From CAKSKB01 sp034186235 (lineage in GTDB: Bacteria > Bacillota > Clostridia > HGM11514), in contig JAXGBA010000063.1 of NCBI GenBank assembly GCA_034186235.1, positions 1 to 8,484 of the forward strand: a stretch of DNA of 8,484 nt. The letters are read 5' to 3'. The notes beneath the pieces are model-generated. The model was not told the DNA's origin. It ran no database searches and saw only the letters and a list, made by a program, of their open reading frames with translations. Below, piece after piece: positions 1 through 7,400 of the stretch (its first letter is position 1; every line of letters starts with the position of its first letter). The translations under genes and the position numbers were made by a program.

Positions 1-118
1 CGCAGAATTTTTCAAGTAATGAATTTTGTTGCAGTACAAGGAAAAAGCACAGCTGATACTACCCGTATTTGCGAGCATTTTGACGCAGTAATGTGCAAAA
101 TTCATCTTGAAAAACGCG
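1..118. repeat. Imperfect inverted-repeat element upstream of murA, cut by the window edge
   Basis: The left arm (1-28) and right arm (96-118) are inverted copies. CAAAATTCAT at 96-105 pairs with 19-28, and CTTGAAAAA at 106-114 pairs with 8-16. The left arm has two extra bases (17-18) between these blocks. Outer ends CGC (1-3) and GCG (116-118) also match, with some extra bases in the left arm. The internal ~67 bases show little pairing. Frame 1 is open from base 1 to a TAA at 184-186, with an ATG at 19 but no ribosome binding site, and the opposite strand is open through 105-1. Neither translation resembles a family I recognise. A dispersed palindromic repeat (MITE-like) or a structured leader RNA are the best explanations. 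The element may extend left of the window. Confidence 0.5.
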
Positions 119-140
119 TTCAGATATCAAAGCGAGCGGT

Positions 141-172
141 TAGGCATGTGACAGCCGAACCCTTAATGCCTA
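141..172. repeat. Short inverted repeat (possible RNA hairpin) in the murA upstream region
   Basis: TAGGCAT at 141-147 is the exact reverse complement of ATGCCTA at 166-172, leaving an 18-base loop. It lies between the larger palindromic element and murA. There is no T-run after the right arm, so it does not look like an intrinsic terminator on the + strand. It could be part of the same mobile or structured element, or chance. Confidence 0.3.
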
Positions 173-232
173 TGAAAACAATTTAACATAATAAAGGCAA
201 ACCGCATAGTATATAGGTGCGGAGGTGCTTTT

Positions 233-1486
233 ATGAGTTTGATAAAAATAAACGGCGGCAGAAAAATTGACGGCAGCGTTAAAATTCAGGGCGCTAAGAA
301 TGCCGTTCTGCCGATAATGGCGGCGGCGGTTCTGAATCGTGGCGAAAGCGTAATTCATAATTGTCCGCATCTTTCGGATGTCAGTGCCGCAGGGGAGATA
401 CTTAAAGCAATCGGCTGCCGTGTGGAGCGCAGCGGCGATACGCTTGTTATCGATTCCTCCGGAGCGGATAATTATGTTATATCCGATGAGCTGATGCTTA
501 AAATGCGGTCGTCGGTGATATTCTGCGGAAGCCTTGTGTCGCTTTTTGGGGCGGCGGAGATTTCACGCCCGGGAGGGTGCGAAATCGGCGCAAGACCGGT
601 CGATTTGCACCTTAAGGCGTTTCGGGATATGGGTATAGATGTTTCGGAGAGCCACGGCAGAATAATCTGCAGCGGAAAACCGAAGGGCGCAAAGATACAC
701 CTTGATGTTCCGAGCGTGGGCGCAACGGAGAATATAATGCTTGCGGCGTGCCTTGCGTCGGGCGAAACGGTGATAAATAACGCCGCAAAGGAGCCGGAGA
801 TATGCGACCTTGCAGCGTTTCTCAATTCCATGGGCGCACGGATCTGCGGCGCAGGGGAAAGCGTCTTGAAAATCGATAGCGTGAAGGAGCTTTCTGATAC
901 GGAGTTTACCGTCATGCCGGACAGAATAGTCGCAGCGACATATATGGCAGCGGCGGCGGCAGCCGGGGGCAGGGCGGAACTTTCGGGGATAGTGTATCCC
1001 CATGTTGAAGCGATAGCTTCGCCGCTGGCGGACTGCGGCTGTGAGTTTGATGAAGACGGCACAAATCTTTTCGTCAGGTCACCCGGAAGGCTGAGAGCGG
1101 CATCGAGGATATCAACGGGGCCGTACCCTGGATTCCCGACGGATGCGCAGGCGGTTGTGATGGCGGCGCTTTCAACGGCGAGAGGCACAAGCGTTATGAC
1201 CGAGAACATATTTGAGAGCCGGTGGGGGCATGTGCCCGAACTTTTGAGAATGGGCGCCGATATATCGGTCAGCGACCGTACGGCGGTGGTCCGCGGCAGA
1301 GAGAAGCTTCTGGGGGCGAGGGTGTCGTGTACCGACCTTCGGGGAGGAGCGGCACTGTGCGTAGCGGCACTGGCGGCGAGCGGCGAAAGCGAGATTGATA
1401 AGCTGTGCCATATCGACAGGGGATATGAGGATATCGTGCGTGACCTCGGCGAACTCGGAGCGGATATAAAACGGGAGGATGACTAA
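233..1486 (+). CDS. murA: UDP-N-acetylglucosamine 1-carboxyvinyltransferase (MurA)
   Basis: This cytoplasmic enzyme makes the first committed step of peptidoglycan synthesis, transferring enolpyruvate from PEP to UDP-GlcNAc. The 417 residues match the usual MurA length (about 418). Visible family motifs are the N-terminal GAKNA with the Lys22-Asn23 substrate-binding pair, the loop PGGCEIGARPVDLH with the PEP-binding Cys at residue 116 (Cys115 in E. coli; Cys rather than the Asp form linked to fosfomycin resistance), the PGFPTDAQ segment with Asp304, and TDLRGG with Arg370 near the C-terminus. The start is fixed by GGAGGTG at 221-227, five bases before the ATG. It opens the division block, with only three bases to divIB. 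Bacillus carries murB at the comparable position, while murA here is familiar from Clostridia. Intact, no anomaly seen. Confidence 0.97.
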   Translation: MSLIKINGGRKIDGSVKIQGAKNAVLPIMAAAVLNRGESVIHNCPHLSDVSAAGEILKAIGCRVERSGDTLVIDSSGADNYVISDELMLKMRSSVIFCGSLVSLFGAAEISRPGGCEIGARPVDLHLKAFRDMGIDVSESHGRIICSGKPKGAKIHLDVPSVGATENIMLAACLASGETVINNAAKEPEICDLAAFLNSMGARICGAGESVLKIDSVKELSDTEFTVMPDRIVAATYMAAAAAAGGRAELSGIVYPHVEAIASPLADCGCEFDEDGTNLFVRSPGRLRAASRISTGPYPGFPTDAQAVVMAALSTARGTSVMTENIFESRWGHVPELLRMGADISVSDRTAVVRGREKLLGARVSCTDLRGGAALCVAALAASGESEIDKLCHIDRGYEDIVRDLGELGADIKREDD

Positions 1487-1489
1487 AGC

Positions 1490-2335
1490 TTGAAAAGACT
1501 GAAGAAGAATAAATACGGCGGTGTAAAAAGGCGGGGAGGCGCACGGCGTGCACCGCTGATTATTGCTGTTTTGGCGGTTGCGGCAGTGGCTCTCGTCGCC
1601 TTTACACCGTATTTTAAGATAAAATATATAAAAGTAGAAGGAAATCAGCACCTTGATGACGAATATATAACCAGAGTATCCGGAATATCCGTCGGGATGA
1701 ATACATTTTCGATGAAGCTTTCGGATGTTATAAATAACCTCACGGCGGAAAGCTATGTGGATACCGCCAAGGTTAAAAGGGAGTTCCCGAACGGAGTGAG
1801 CATAGTCGTGAAGGAGAATTTGCCGTGTGCTATAATTCCTTATGCGGACGGGCGCTTTATTCTGATTGACCGCCGCTGCCGTGTTCTTGAGGAACTTGAG
1901 GTGGAAAACGGCGAGTATCCCGAAATAACCGGAATGACTGTCACGATTGATGGGAATAAAAAGCTCAGTCCTTCAAAAGAGGATAAGGACAAGCCGGCGT
2001 TTGTGTCGGAGATTCTGACGGAACTTTCGGGGAGTACGCTTTCGGGGAGGATTGCCGAGATAAACCTTAAAGATACCGATAATATCACCCTCACATTGAA
2101 CGGCGGCAAAATGATAGCTAATATTAAGGATAAAAATGAGCTTTCGTATAAGCTGAGTTTTCTTGCCGGGATTGTTGAAAAGCTTGACGGCGAGGGTAAG
2201 GATACCGGTATTATCGACTTTTCGGGGGAAGACCCCGTCTACAGACCCGAGGATATTGAGGTTCAGCCGGAACTTTCGGGTGATTCTGAAAATAATCAGG
2301 AAAATAATAATGAAAATGCGGAGAATGCTGAATGA
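1490..2335 (+). CDS. divIB: Cell division protein DivIB/FtsQ (POTRA domain)
   Basis: Bitopic divisome protein that works with FtsL/DivIC to control septal peptidoglycan synthesis. A short basic cytoplasmic head (residues 1-20, rich in Lys/Arg) is followed by one membrane span (about 22-40). A POTRA domain (about 43-110) begins KIKYIKVEGNQHL and contains the family pattern REFPNGVSIVVKE. A beta domain (about 111-255) follows. The last ~20 residues are an acidic, Asn/Glu-rich low-complexity tail. The start codon is TTG at 1490, supported by GGGAGGA at 1473-1479 with a rather long 10-base spacing inside the end of murA; there is no better ATG before the membrane span. The stop overlaps the next start as ATGA. 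The 281-residue length is normal. Family assignment is firm; sequence identity outside POTRA is expected to be low. Confidence 0.9.
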   Translation: MKRLKKNKYGGVKRRGGARRAPLIIAVLAVAAVALVAFTPYFKIKYIKVEGNQHLDDEYITRVSGISVGMNTFSMKLSDVINNLTAESYVDTAKVKREFPNGVSIVVKENLPCAIIPYADGRFILIDRRCRVLEELEVENGEYPEITGMTVTIDGNKKLSPSKEDKDKPAFVSEILTELSGSTLSGRIAEINLKDTDNITLTLNGGKMIANIKDKNELSYKLSFLAGIVEKLDGEGKDTGIIDFSGEDPVYRPEDIEVQPELSGDSENNQENNNENAENAE

Positions 2336-3066
2336 GAGTTTCAAAAGAGATTTTCTTTGTTGCTTTTTTGTGTTTGGTGCTTGGGTTTGCCGGGACGGTT
2401 CAGATACGGAGCGTCAGCGTGAACGGAAGGCACGAAAAACAGGAAACGGGCGAAACCTACATTAAGCATATGCAGGCGGAGCTTGATGCCCAGAAAAACA
2501 TCAATGAACGCCTTAACCGTCAGCTTGCGGCGTATGCGAGCGATATTGAGGAATATAAGCTGAAGGCGAGCGATTCCGATGGGTACGCAAAGGTCGTTGC
2601 AAAACAGCTTGAGGACGCAAAAATGGCGGCAGGGCTTTGCGATGTCACGGGCCCCGGAATCGTGGTCACGGTGGCGGATAAACGCACCGATAAAACGGCG
2701 TCGTCGGAGGGGACAAACCTTTATGTTGTCCACCAGGAGGACCTTCTTAAAATCATAAATGAGCTGAGGGATGCGGACGCCGAGGCGATTTCCGTTAATG
2801 ACGAAAGGCTGATTGCAACAAGTGAAATCCGCTGCGCAGGGTCAACCGTGAGCGTAAATAACCGTCGTTATTCGGTGCCGTATAAAATAAAGGCAATCGG
2901 GAATCCCGAAAACCTTCTCGGCGCACTTAAGATGAAAGACGGTGTGATAGATTCGCTCGATAAGTTCCTGGAGATTGATGTTTCTAAGGAGCAGAGCATA
3001 AATATTCCGGCGTACGGCGGCAATATCAGCTATAAGTACGCTAAGGCGAAAGCGGAGGGCGAATGA
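2332..3066 (+). CDS. DUF881 (YlxW-like) membrane-anchored coiled-coil protein
   Basis: Exact function unknown; DUF881 proteins (YlxW/YlxX in Bacillus) sit between divIB and sbp in many Firmicutes division clusters. Seen here: an N-terminal hydrophobic anchor (about residues 6-24), a heptad-like coiled coil (about 43-98, rich in Glu/Lys/Gln/Leu), then the DUF881 core starting with AAGLCDVTGPGIVVTVAD (99-116). Further family stretches are QEDLLKIINELRDADAEAIS (135-154), the region around NDERLIATSEIRCAG and a C-terminal helix LLGALKMKDGVIDSL. Most of the protein should lie outside the membrane. The ATG overlaps the divIB stop (ATGA), and GGAG at 2320-2323 is eight bases upstream, so translation is probably coupled. 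Its own stop overlaps the start of the next gene in the same way. Confidence 0.88.
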   Translation: MRVSKEIFFVAFLCLVLGFAGTVQIRSVSVNGRHEKQETGETYIKHMQAELDAQKNINERLNRQLAAYASDIEEYKLKASDSDGYAKVVAKQLEDAKMAAGLCDVTGPGIVVTVADKRTDKTASSEGTNLYVVHQEDLLKIINELRDADAEAISVNDERLIATSEIRCAGSTVSVNNRRYSVPYKIKAIGNPENLLGALKMKDGVIDSLDKFLEIDVSKEQSINIPAYGGNISYKYAKAKAEGE

Positions 3067-3404
3067 TGTTTGTGTGTATAGCGGCGCTTGCTCTGGGCGT
3101 GTGCCTTGCGCTGTTTCTTCCTATAATAATACCTATGGGCTTAATGCCGTATTCGGGAATTATAATTTTGTGTACCCTTCTTTTTCTGACGGGTGCGGTC
3201 AGTGCGGGGCTGATGAAAAAACTTAATATTAAGATATTTATTTTCGGCTATGTTTTTGCCGCTATGGCGGCAACCGGGGGAGTTTACCTCGGCGGCAAGC
3301 TGGATTTGGATATATATCCGGTGTGTGTGCTGCTTATCAGCGCAGCGATTTTCAAAAACTGTGTTGATATTTTCAGATTCTGTGCCGGACGTAGGAACAA
3401 TTGA
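3063..3404 (+). CDS. sbp: Small basic protein (Sbp/DUF1290 family), divergent
   Basis: Small integral membrane protein of unknown function, usually found just before ftsA/ftsZ in Firmicutes. The 113 residues contain about four membrane spans (roughly 3-25, 30-50, 58-78 and 83-102). The C-terminal half fits the family: an IKIFIFGYVFAAMAATG segment, YLGGKLDLDIY, and IFKNCVDIFR followed by a basic end (GRRNN). The segment where Bacillus Sbp has an LD..GG.RA motif reads LTGAVSAGL (42-50) here, so that conserved part is altered. Two start codons are possible. ATG 3063 overlaps the upstream stop and lies four bases from GGAGG (3054-3058), while ATG 3066 has a better seven-base spacing and may be the true start. 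Assignment rests on position plus the C-terminal pattern. Confidence 0.75.
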   Translation: MMFVCIAALALGVCLALFLPIIIPMGLMPYSGIIILCTLLFLTGAVSAGLMKKLNIKIFIFGYVFAAMAATGGVYLGGKLDLDIYPVCVLLISAAIFKNCVDIFRFCAGRRNN

Positions 3405-3443
3405 TAAAACCGTAAAACAACTTTTGCAAAGGGGAGTTTACTG

Positions 3444-4544
3444 ATGGTAAAAGTGGACACTATTGATACTATTTCCGATGATTTTGCGAAAATCAAGGTT
3501 GTCGGAGTGGGCGGCGGCGGAAATAACGCCGTAAACCGTATGATTGAAAACGGAATTGAGTGCGTGGACTTTATTGTGGTCAATACGGATAATCAGGCGC
3601 TCAAAAAATCAATCGCGGCTCAGAAAATCCAGATAGGCGAGAAGCTTACAAAGGGTCTGGGCGCAGGCGCCAAGCCGGAAATCGGTAAGGACGCCGCCGA
3701 GGAAAGCCGTGACGATATCGCAGCAGCTCTTTCGGGTGCGGATATGATATTCATAACCGCAGGTATGGGCGGCGGAACAGGTACGGGCGCAGCACCGGTT
3801 GTTGCGTCAATCGCAAGGGATATGGGTATTCTCACCGTTGCGGTTGTAACCAAGCCGTTCAGCTTTGAAGGCAAGGTAAGGGCTAAAAATGCCGAAGCAG
3901 GCATTGAGGAACTTAAAAAATCGGTTGATACGATAATCGTAATCCCGAACGATAAGCTTCTTCAGATTACTCAGAAAAATACCGGCCTTAACGAAGCGTT
4001 CACGCTGGGCGATGAAGTTTTGAGGCACGGCGTGATGGGTATAATCGAGCTGATTATCACACCGGCAATGATTAACCTTGACTTTGCGGATGTTAAAACC
4101 ACTATGATCGACGCAGGCAATGCGCATATGGGTACGGGCCGCGCAAAGGGAGAAAACAGAGCGGAGGAAGCAGCAAAAATCGCAATTTCCAGCCCTCTTA
4201 TCGAAATCCCTATCGACGGCGCACAGAGGGTTATCATCAATATCGCCGGCGGTTCGGACTTTGCTCTGCAGGAAATCGACGCAGCCGCTTCTATCGTAAG
4301 GAGCGCCGTTGCGCCTGATGCAAATATCATAGTCGGCGCAATGACCAAAGAGGATATGAAGGACGAAATTGAGGTTACCGTTATCGCAACCGGGTTTGAC
4401 GATAAGCCGGCGGCTTCTGTTTCTTCCGATGCAGGCTCCGATAATAAGCCCTTCACAACCACAATGGGCGAAATTCTCAGCAAAGCACCGAAGAACGAAG
4501 TCGATGACGGAATCGATATTCCCGACTTTCTTCGCTTTAAGTAA
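3444..4544 (+). CDS. ftsZ: Cell division GTPase FtsZ
   Basis: Tubulin-like GTPase that polymerises into the Z-ring at midcell. Motifs seen in the 366 residues are the N-terminal nucleotide-binding VVGVGGGGNNAVNRM (19-33), VNTDNQAL (46-53), the tubulin signature AGMGGGTGTGAAPV (106-119), the KPFSFEG segment, and the T7 loop NLDFADVK (211-218) carrying the catalytic aspartates 213 and 216. The C-terminal subdomain ends near residue 318. A short variable linker of about 35 residues then leads to the conserved tail DIPDFLRFK (358-366) that binds partners such as SepF, FtsA or EzrA. GGGGAG at 3431-3436 is seven bases before the ATG. The gene lies 39 bases after sbp with no ftsA between, and a hairpin terminator follows. 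Complete and typical. Confidence 0.98.
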   Translation: MVKVDTIDTISDDFAKIKVVGVGGGGNNAVNRMIENGIECVDFIVVNTDNQALKKSIAAQKIQIGEKLTKGLGAGAKPEIGKDAAEESRDDIAAALSGADMIFITAGMGGGTGTGAAPVVASIARDMGILTVAVVTKPFSFEGKVRAKNAEAGIEELKKSVDTIIVIPNDKLLQITQKNTGLNEAFTLGDEVLRHGVMGIIELIITPAMINLDFADVKTTMIDAGNAHMGTGRAKGENRAEEAAKIAISSPLIEIPIDGAQRVIINIAGGSDFALQEIDAAASIVRSAVAPDANIIVGAMTKEDMKDEIEVTVIATGFDDKPAASVSSDAGSDNKPFTTTMGEILSKAPKNEVDDGIDIPDFLRFK

Positions 4545-4561
4545 TTTTAACATAAGACGGC

Positions 4562-4587
4562 AAGGGGTATGAAATATTACCCCTTTT
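4562..4587 (+). terminator. Intrinsic terminator after ftsZ
   Basis: AAGGGGTA (4562-4569) and TACCCCTT (4578-4585) form a perfect 8-bp stem with an 8-base loop. The T-run (TTTT at 4584-4587, then AGTTCTGT) is short and broken, so termination may be only partial. It lies 17 bases after the ftsZ stop and separates the division block from the yabM-mazG-rqcP block. I see no good promoter between it and the next gene, so some read-through is plausible. Confidence 0.7.
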
Positions 4588-4642
4588 AGTTCTGTAAAGA
4601 TTTCGGAAGTCATAAAATAAGAATAAAGAAGGCGGTGCGGGT

Positions 4643-6346
4643 TTGAGTAAATTAAAAAAGCAAACATTTCTTCAGGGCGCAATCATACTTGTAATTGCCA
4701 ACCTGATAACCAAAATTATCGGAGCGGTGTTCAAAATACCGCTTGCAAATGTTCTGAAAGAGGACGGAATGGGCATGTATACCTCCGCCTATCAGAGCTA
4801 TGTTTTCGGGTTTATAATAGCAACCGCAGGCCTGCCGATAGCGGTTTCGAAGATGATTTCGGAGAATGTAGCGGTGGGCAATACGATAAATACAAAGCGT
4901 ATATTCAAGGTAGAAATGCTGCTTATTTCGGCTCTTGGGCTGCTGGGAGCACTGGTGCTGTTCTTCTTTGCCGAGCCTATCGCCACATTTATGGAGGCGT
5001 CCGACGGCACGGCGACCTGTATAAGAATAATCGCACCGGCGCTTATTTTCGTTGCGGTCATGGCAGGGCTGAGAGGATATTTCCAGGGTATGCAGAATAT
5101 GATACCCACGGCAGCGTCCGAGGTTGTCGAAGCCGCCGGGAAGCCCGTTGTCGGCTTGCTCCTTGCGTACATATTCGTGTCCGAGGGGGTAAGAATGGCG
5201 GCAGGCGGAGCGATATTCGGCGTAACTGCCGGCACTGTTGCCGGTGCACTGATGCTTGCGGTGATGTATGTGTTTGGCAGAAGAAGGCTCACCGTGTCTG
5301 ACCTCCCAAGGGGCGATGTTATGCCATACGGCAGAATCCTCAAAACCCTTGTGTGGATAGCAATTCCGATAACGGTCGGGGCTTGCGTTTCGAGTATAAC
5401 CACTTTCGCCGATACCCTCCTTATCAGGAAAATTCTTATGACAATCAAATTTGATTCCGAAACGGCAAAATCGGTTTTCGATACATTTTCGGTTTATGTA
5501 AAAAAGGGCGAGTTTGATTCTCTGCTCTCTTTGGGTGCGCTTTCAAAGGCGGGCGCAAACTGGCTTTACGGCTCTTACAGCGGATACGCAATGACGATTT
5601 ATAACCTTCCGCTCGCAATGATAACCGCCATCGCAACCTGCGTTGTTCCGGCGCTTTCGGGGGCGTTTGCGGCGGATAATAAGCATGAAGCGAATACGAT
5701 TATAGCTTCGTCAATCAGAATAACTCTGCTGTTTTCGCTGCCGTGCCTTGTAGGGCTTTCGGCACTCGCCGTCCCGATTCTAAACGCCCTTTACGGTACC
5801 GACGCCTCCGCCGGAATGCTTCAGGTTCTGGCGTTTGCGATAGTGTGGGTAACGCTCGTTTCGGTCACATCGTCAATCCTCCAGGCGGCGGGCAAGGTGT
5901 GGCTGCCGGTTGTGCATATGATAATCGGCTCGGCGGTTAAAATCGCCGCAAGCTATATATTTATAGGTATGCCTTCGCTCAATATCCTGGGTGCGTCCGT
6001 CAGCACGGTGCTTTGCTATTTCACCATTGCGGCGCTCAATATCTATGCCGTAATGCGCACAACAGGCTTTCGGTTCAGCATTAAGGACTTCGTTCTGAAA
6101 CCCTGTGTTGCTTCGGTGATGATGGGTATTGTGACGGTCGCTGCGTATAAGGTGTGTGCGAATGTGTTTCCGGGCGGCAGAATCGGCTCGGTTATAATAA
6201 CCCTCGTGTGCATGGCGGTTGCGGCAGCGGTGTATTTTGCGGCGGTGTTCCTTTTGAGGATAGTTAAAAAAGATGATATAAAAATGCTTCCCAAGGGCGA
6301 AAAGCTAGCGGAAATCATGGAAAAACGAGGATTGGTGAAAGACTGA
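4643..6346 (+). CDS. MurJ/SpoVB/YabM-type polysaccharide or lipid II flippase (MOP superfamily)
   Basis: Multispan inner-membrane exporter of the MVIN/SpoVB group, which flips lipid-linked glycans such as lipid II. The 567 residues contain about 14 hydrophobic segments. The N-terminal pattern KIIGAVFKIPLANVLKEDGM (24-43) and RGYFQGMQNMIPTAASEVVE (144-163) are typical of the SpoVB/YabM branch. A polar stretch at about 263-306, between IRK and LYGSYSG, looks longer than in relatives I remember. The start is TTG at 4643, supported by AAGGCGGTG (4629-4637) five bases away; no ATG fits. The stop overlaps the mazG start (TGATG). The order flippase-mazG-yabO matches Bacillus yabM-yabN-yabO. Whether it acts in vegetative wall synthesis, capsule export or spore cortex formation cannot be told from sequence. 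Confidence 0.88.
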   Translation: MSKLKKQTFLQGAIILVIANLITKIIGAVFKIPLANVLKEDGMGMYTSAYQSYVFGFIIATAGLPIAVSKMISENVAVGNTINTKRIFKVEMLLISALGLLGALVLFFFAEPIATFMEASDGTATCIRIIAPALIFVAVMAGLRGYFQGMQNMIPTAASEVVEAAGKPVVGLLLAYIFVSEGVRMAAGGAIFGVTAGTVAGALMLAVMYVFGRRRLTVSDLPRGDVMPYGRILKTLVWIAIPITVGACVSSITTFADTLLIRKILMTIKFDSETAKSVFDTFSVYVKKGEFDSLLSLGALSKAGANWLYGSYSGYAMTIYNLPLAMITAIATCVVPALSGAFAADNKHEANTIIASSIRITLLFSLPCLVGLSALAVPILNALYGTDASAGMLQVLAFAIVWVTLVSVTSSILQAAGKVWLPVVHMIIGSAVKIAASYIFIGMPSLNILGASVSTVLCYFTIAALNIYAVMRTTGFRFSIKDFVLKPCVASVMMGIVTVAAYKVCANVFPGGRIGSVIITLVCMAVAAAVYFAAVFLLRIVKKDDIKMLPKGEKLAEIMEKRGLVKD

Positions 6347-7119
6347 TGTATAGCTTTGACGATTTGCTTAAAATAGTAGAAAAGCTTCGTGGCGAGGGCG
6401 GCTGCCCCTGGGATAGGGAGCAGACCTACGACAGCATGAAGCGTTATGCGATAGAGGAGGCGTACGAGGTGGCGGAAGCCGCCGGCGGAGCCGATAAACG
6501 TGCGCTTGCCGATGAACTGGGCGACCTTCTTTTGCAGGTGGTAATGTATGCGCAGATAGGCAGGGAACTCGGCGATTTCTCGATAGATACCGTGCTTGAC
6601 TGCGTTTGCTCCAAGATGATATCAAGGCACCCTCATGTTTTCGGGGACGCAAAGGCGGAAAATTCGGAAGAGGTTCTTAAAATCTGGGGCGAAATCAAGA
6701 AAAAGGAAAAGGGTCAGAAAACAAGAGCCGAGGCGATGGAGGGTATTTCAAAGTCACTGCCGTCGCTGCTTCGGGCGTGCAAGGTGCAGGAGGCGGCAGC
6801 GAAAGTCGGGTTTGACTGGCCCGATATGTCGGGCGCATTTTCAAAACTTAAAGAGGAAATTGGCGAGCTTGAGGCGGAAATCGGGAATAAAGAACGGTTT
6901 TCCGAGGAGTTCGGCGATTTGATGTTTGCTGCGGTGAATGTTGCAAGATTTGGCGGAATTCAGCCGGAAACAGCGCTTTCATCGGCAACCGAAAAGTTTA
7001 TCAGGCGGTTTTCCGGGGTGGAAGCCCTTGCGCAAAATTCCGGCAGAAAAATGGAGGATATGACGCTTTCCGAGCTGGACGAACTGTGGGATGAGGTGAA
7101 GAAAAATGAGATTGGATAA
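6346..7119 (+). CDS. mazG: Nucleoside triphosphate pyrophosphohydrolase MazG
   Basis: All-alpha NTP pyrophosphatase that hydrolyses (d)NTPs to monophosphate and pyrophosphate, cleaning the pool of aberrant nucleotides. The 257 residues match E. coli MazG (263) and contain two MazG repeats. The first has GGCPWDREQT (18-27), the metal-binding EEAYE (37-41) with ELGD (57-60), and RHPHVFGD (94-101). The second has KEEIGELEAE (169-178) with EEFGD (187-191). Both thus keep the ExxE...ExxD metal-site pattern. Unlike Bacillus YabN it has no N-terminal tetrapyrrole-methylase domain. The start overlaps the flippase stop by one base, indicating coupled translation, and its last 14 bases overlap rqcP. 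Complete. Confidence 0.95.
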   Translation: MYSFDDLLKIVEKLRGEGGCPWDREQTYDSMKRYAIEEAYEVAEAAGGADKRALADELGDLLLQVVMYAQIGRELGDFSIDTVLDCVCSKMISRHPHVFGDAKAENSEEVLKIWGEIKKKEKGQKTRAEAMEGISKSLPSLLRACKVQEAAAKVGFDWPDMSGAFSKLKEEIGELEAEIGNKERFSEEFGDLMFAAVNVARFGGIQPETALSSATEKFIRRFSGVEALAQNSGRKMEDMTLSELDELWDEVKKNEIG

Positions 7120-7348
7120 ATTTTTGAAGGTTTCGAGAATTATCAAAAGAAGAACCGTCGCCAACGAGGCTTGCGACGGCGGCAGAGTCACGCTAAACGG
7201 CAGAGTTGCAAAGGCTTCGGCGGAGGTTCGGGTCGGCGATGTGCTTGAAATTGCCTTCGGTTCAAACACCTTGAAGGCGGAGGTTCTTAAGGTGTCCGAC
7301 GCCGTCCGCAAGGATGATGCGGCGGATATGTACAGGGTTATTGTATAA
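7106..7348 (+). CDS. rqcP: S4-domain RNA-binding protein RqcP (YabO/Hsp15-like)
   Basis: Small S4-domain protein. The Bacillus homologue YabO/RqcP binds the obstructed 50S subunit with RqcH and supports C-terminal alanine tailing of stalled nascent chains in ribosome-associated quality control. The 80 residues begin MRLDKFLKVSRIIKRRTVAN, nearly the Bacillus sequence, including Arg2 and the RR pair at 15-16 that contact RNA. The rest of the S4 fold (GGRVTLNGRVAKASAEVRVG) and the end, with DAADMYRVIV, also match YabO. The start lies 14 bases inside mazG in another frame, with GAGGTG (7093-7098) seven bases upstream, also inside mazG. This is the last gene of the block; yabP, yabQ and divIC, which follow it in Bacillus, are not present. 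Confidence 0.93.
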   Translation: MRLDKFLKVSRIIKRRTVANEACDGGRVTLNGRVAKASAEVRVGDVLEIAFGSNTLKAEVLKVSDAVRKDDAADMYRVIV

Positions 7349-7400
7349 AACAGAAACCTCACTAAATTTTTTGCTAATATATTTATATGAATTTGCGACG

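Noticed and set aside
19..186. A 55-codon open frame (ATG 19 to TAA 186) before murA
   Set aside because: There is no ribosome binding site, no recognisable family, and it runs through an inverted repeat that is also open on the other strand. It is better explained by the element itself.
183..212. Possible murA promoter (TTAACA at 183-188, TAGTAT at 207-212, 18-base spacing)
   Set aside because: Both boxes are weak, and transcription would start about base 219-220, directly at the ribosome binding site. murA may instead be read from an upstream promoter.
472..1209. Minus-strand open frame of 245 codons inside murA
   Set aside because: It lies wholly within a well-supported murA and lacks a ribosome binding site or known motifs.
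3807..4682. Long minus-strand open frame opposite ftsZ (291 codons)
   Set aside because: It mirrors the codon structure of ftsZ, crosses the terminator hairpin, and shows no family features.
985..5660. Recurring CTTTCGGG words (for example near 989, 2021, 2039, 2273, 3729 and 5653)
   Set aside because: Mostly they are in frame and encode Leu-Ser-Gly or similar with preferred codons; spacing and orientation do not suggest a functional signal.
7349..7400. Possible terminator after rqcP at the TTTTTT run near 7367-7372
   Set aside because: No GC-containing stem precedes the T-run, so an intrinsic terminator is not supported.
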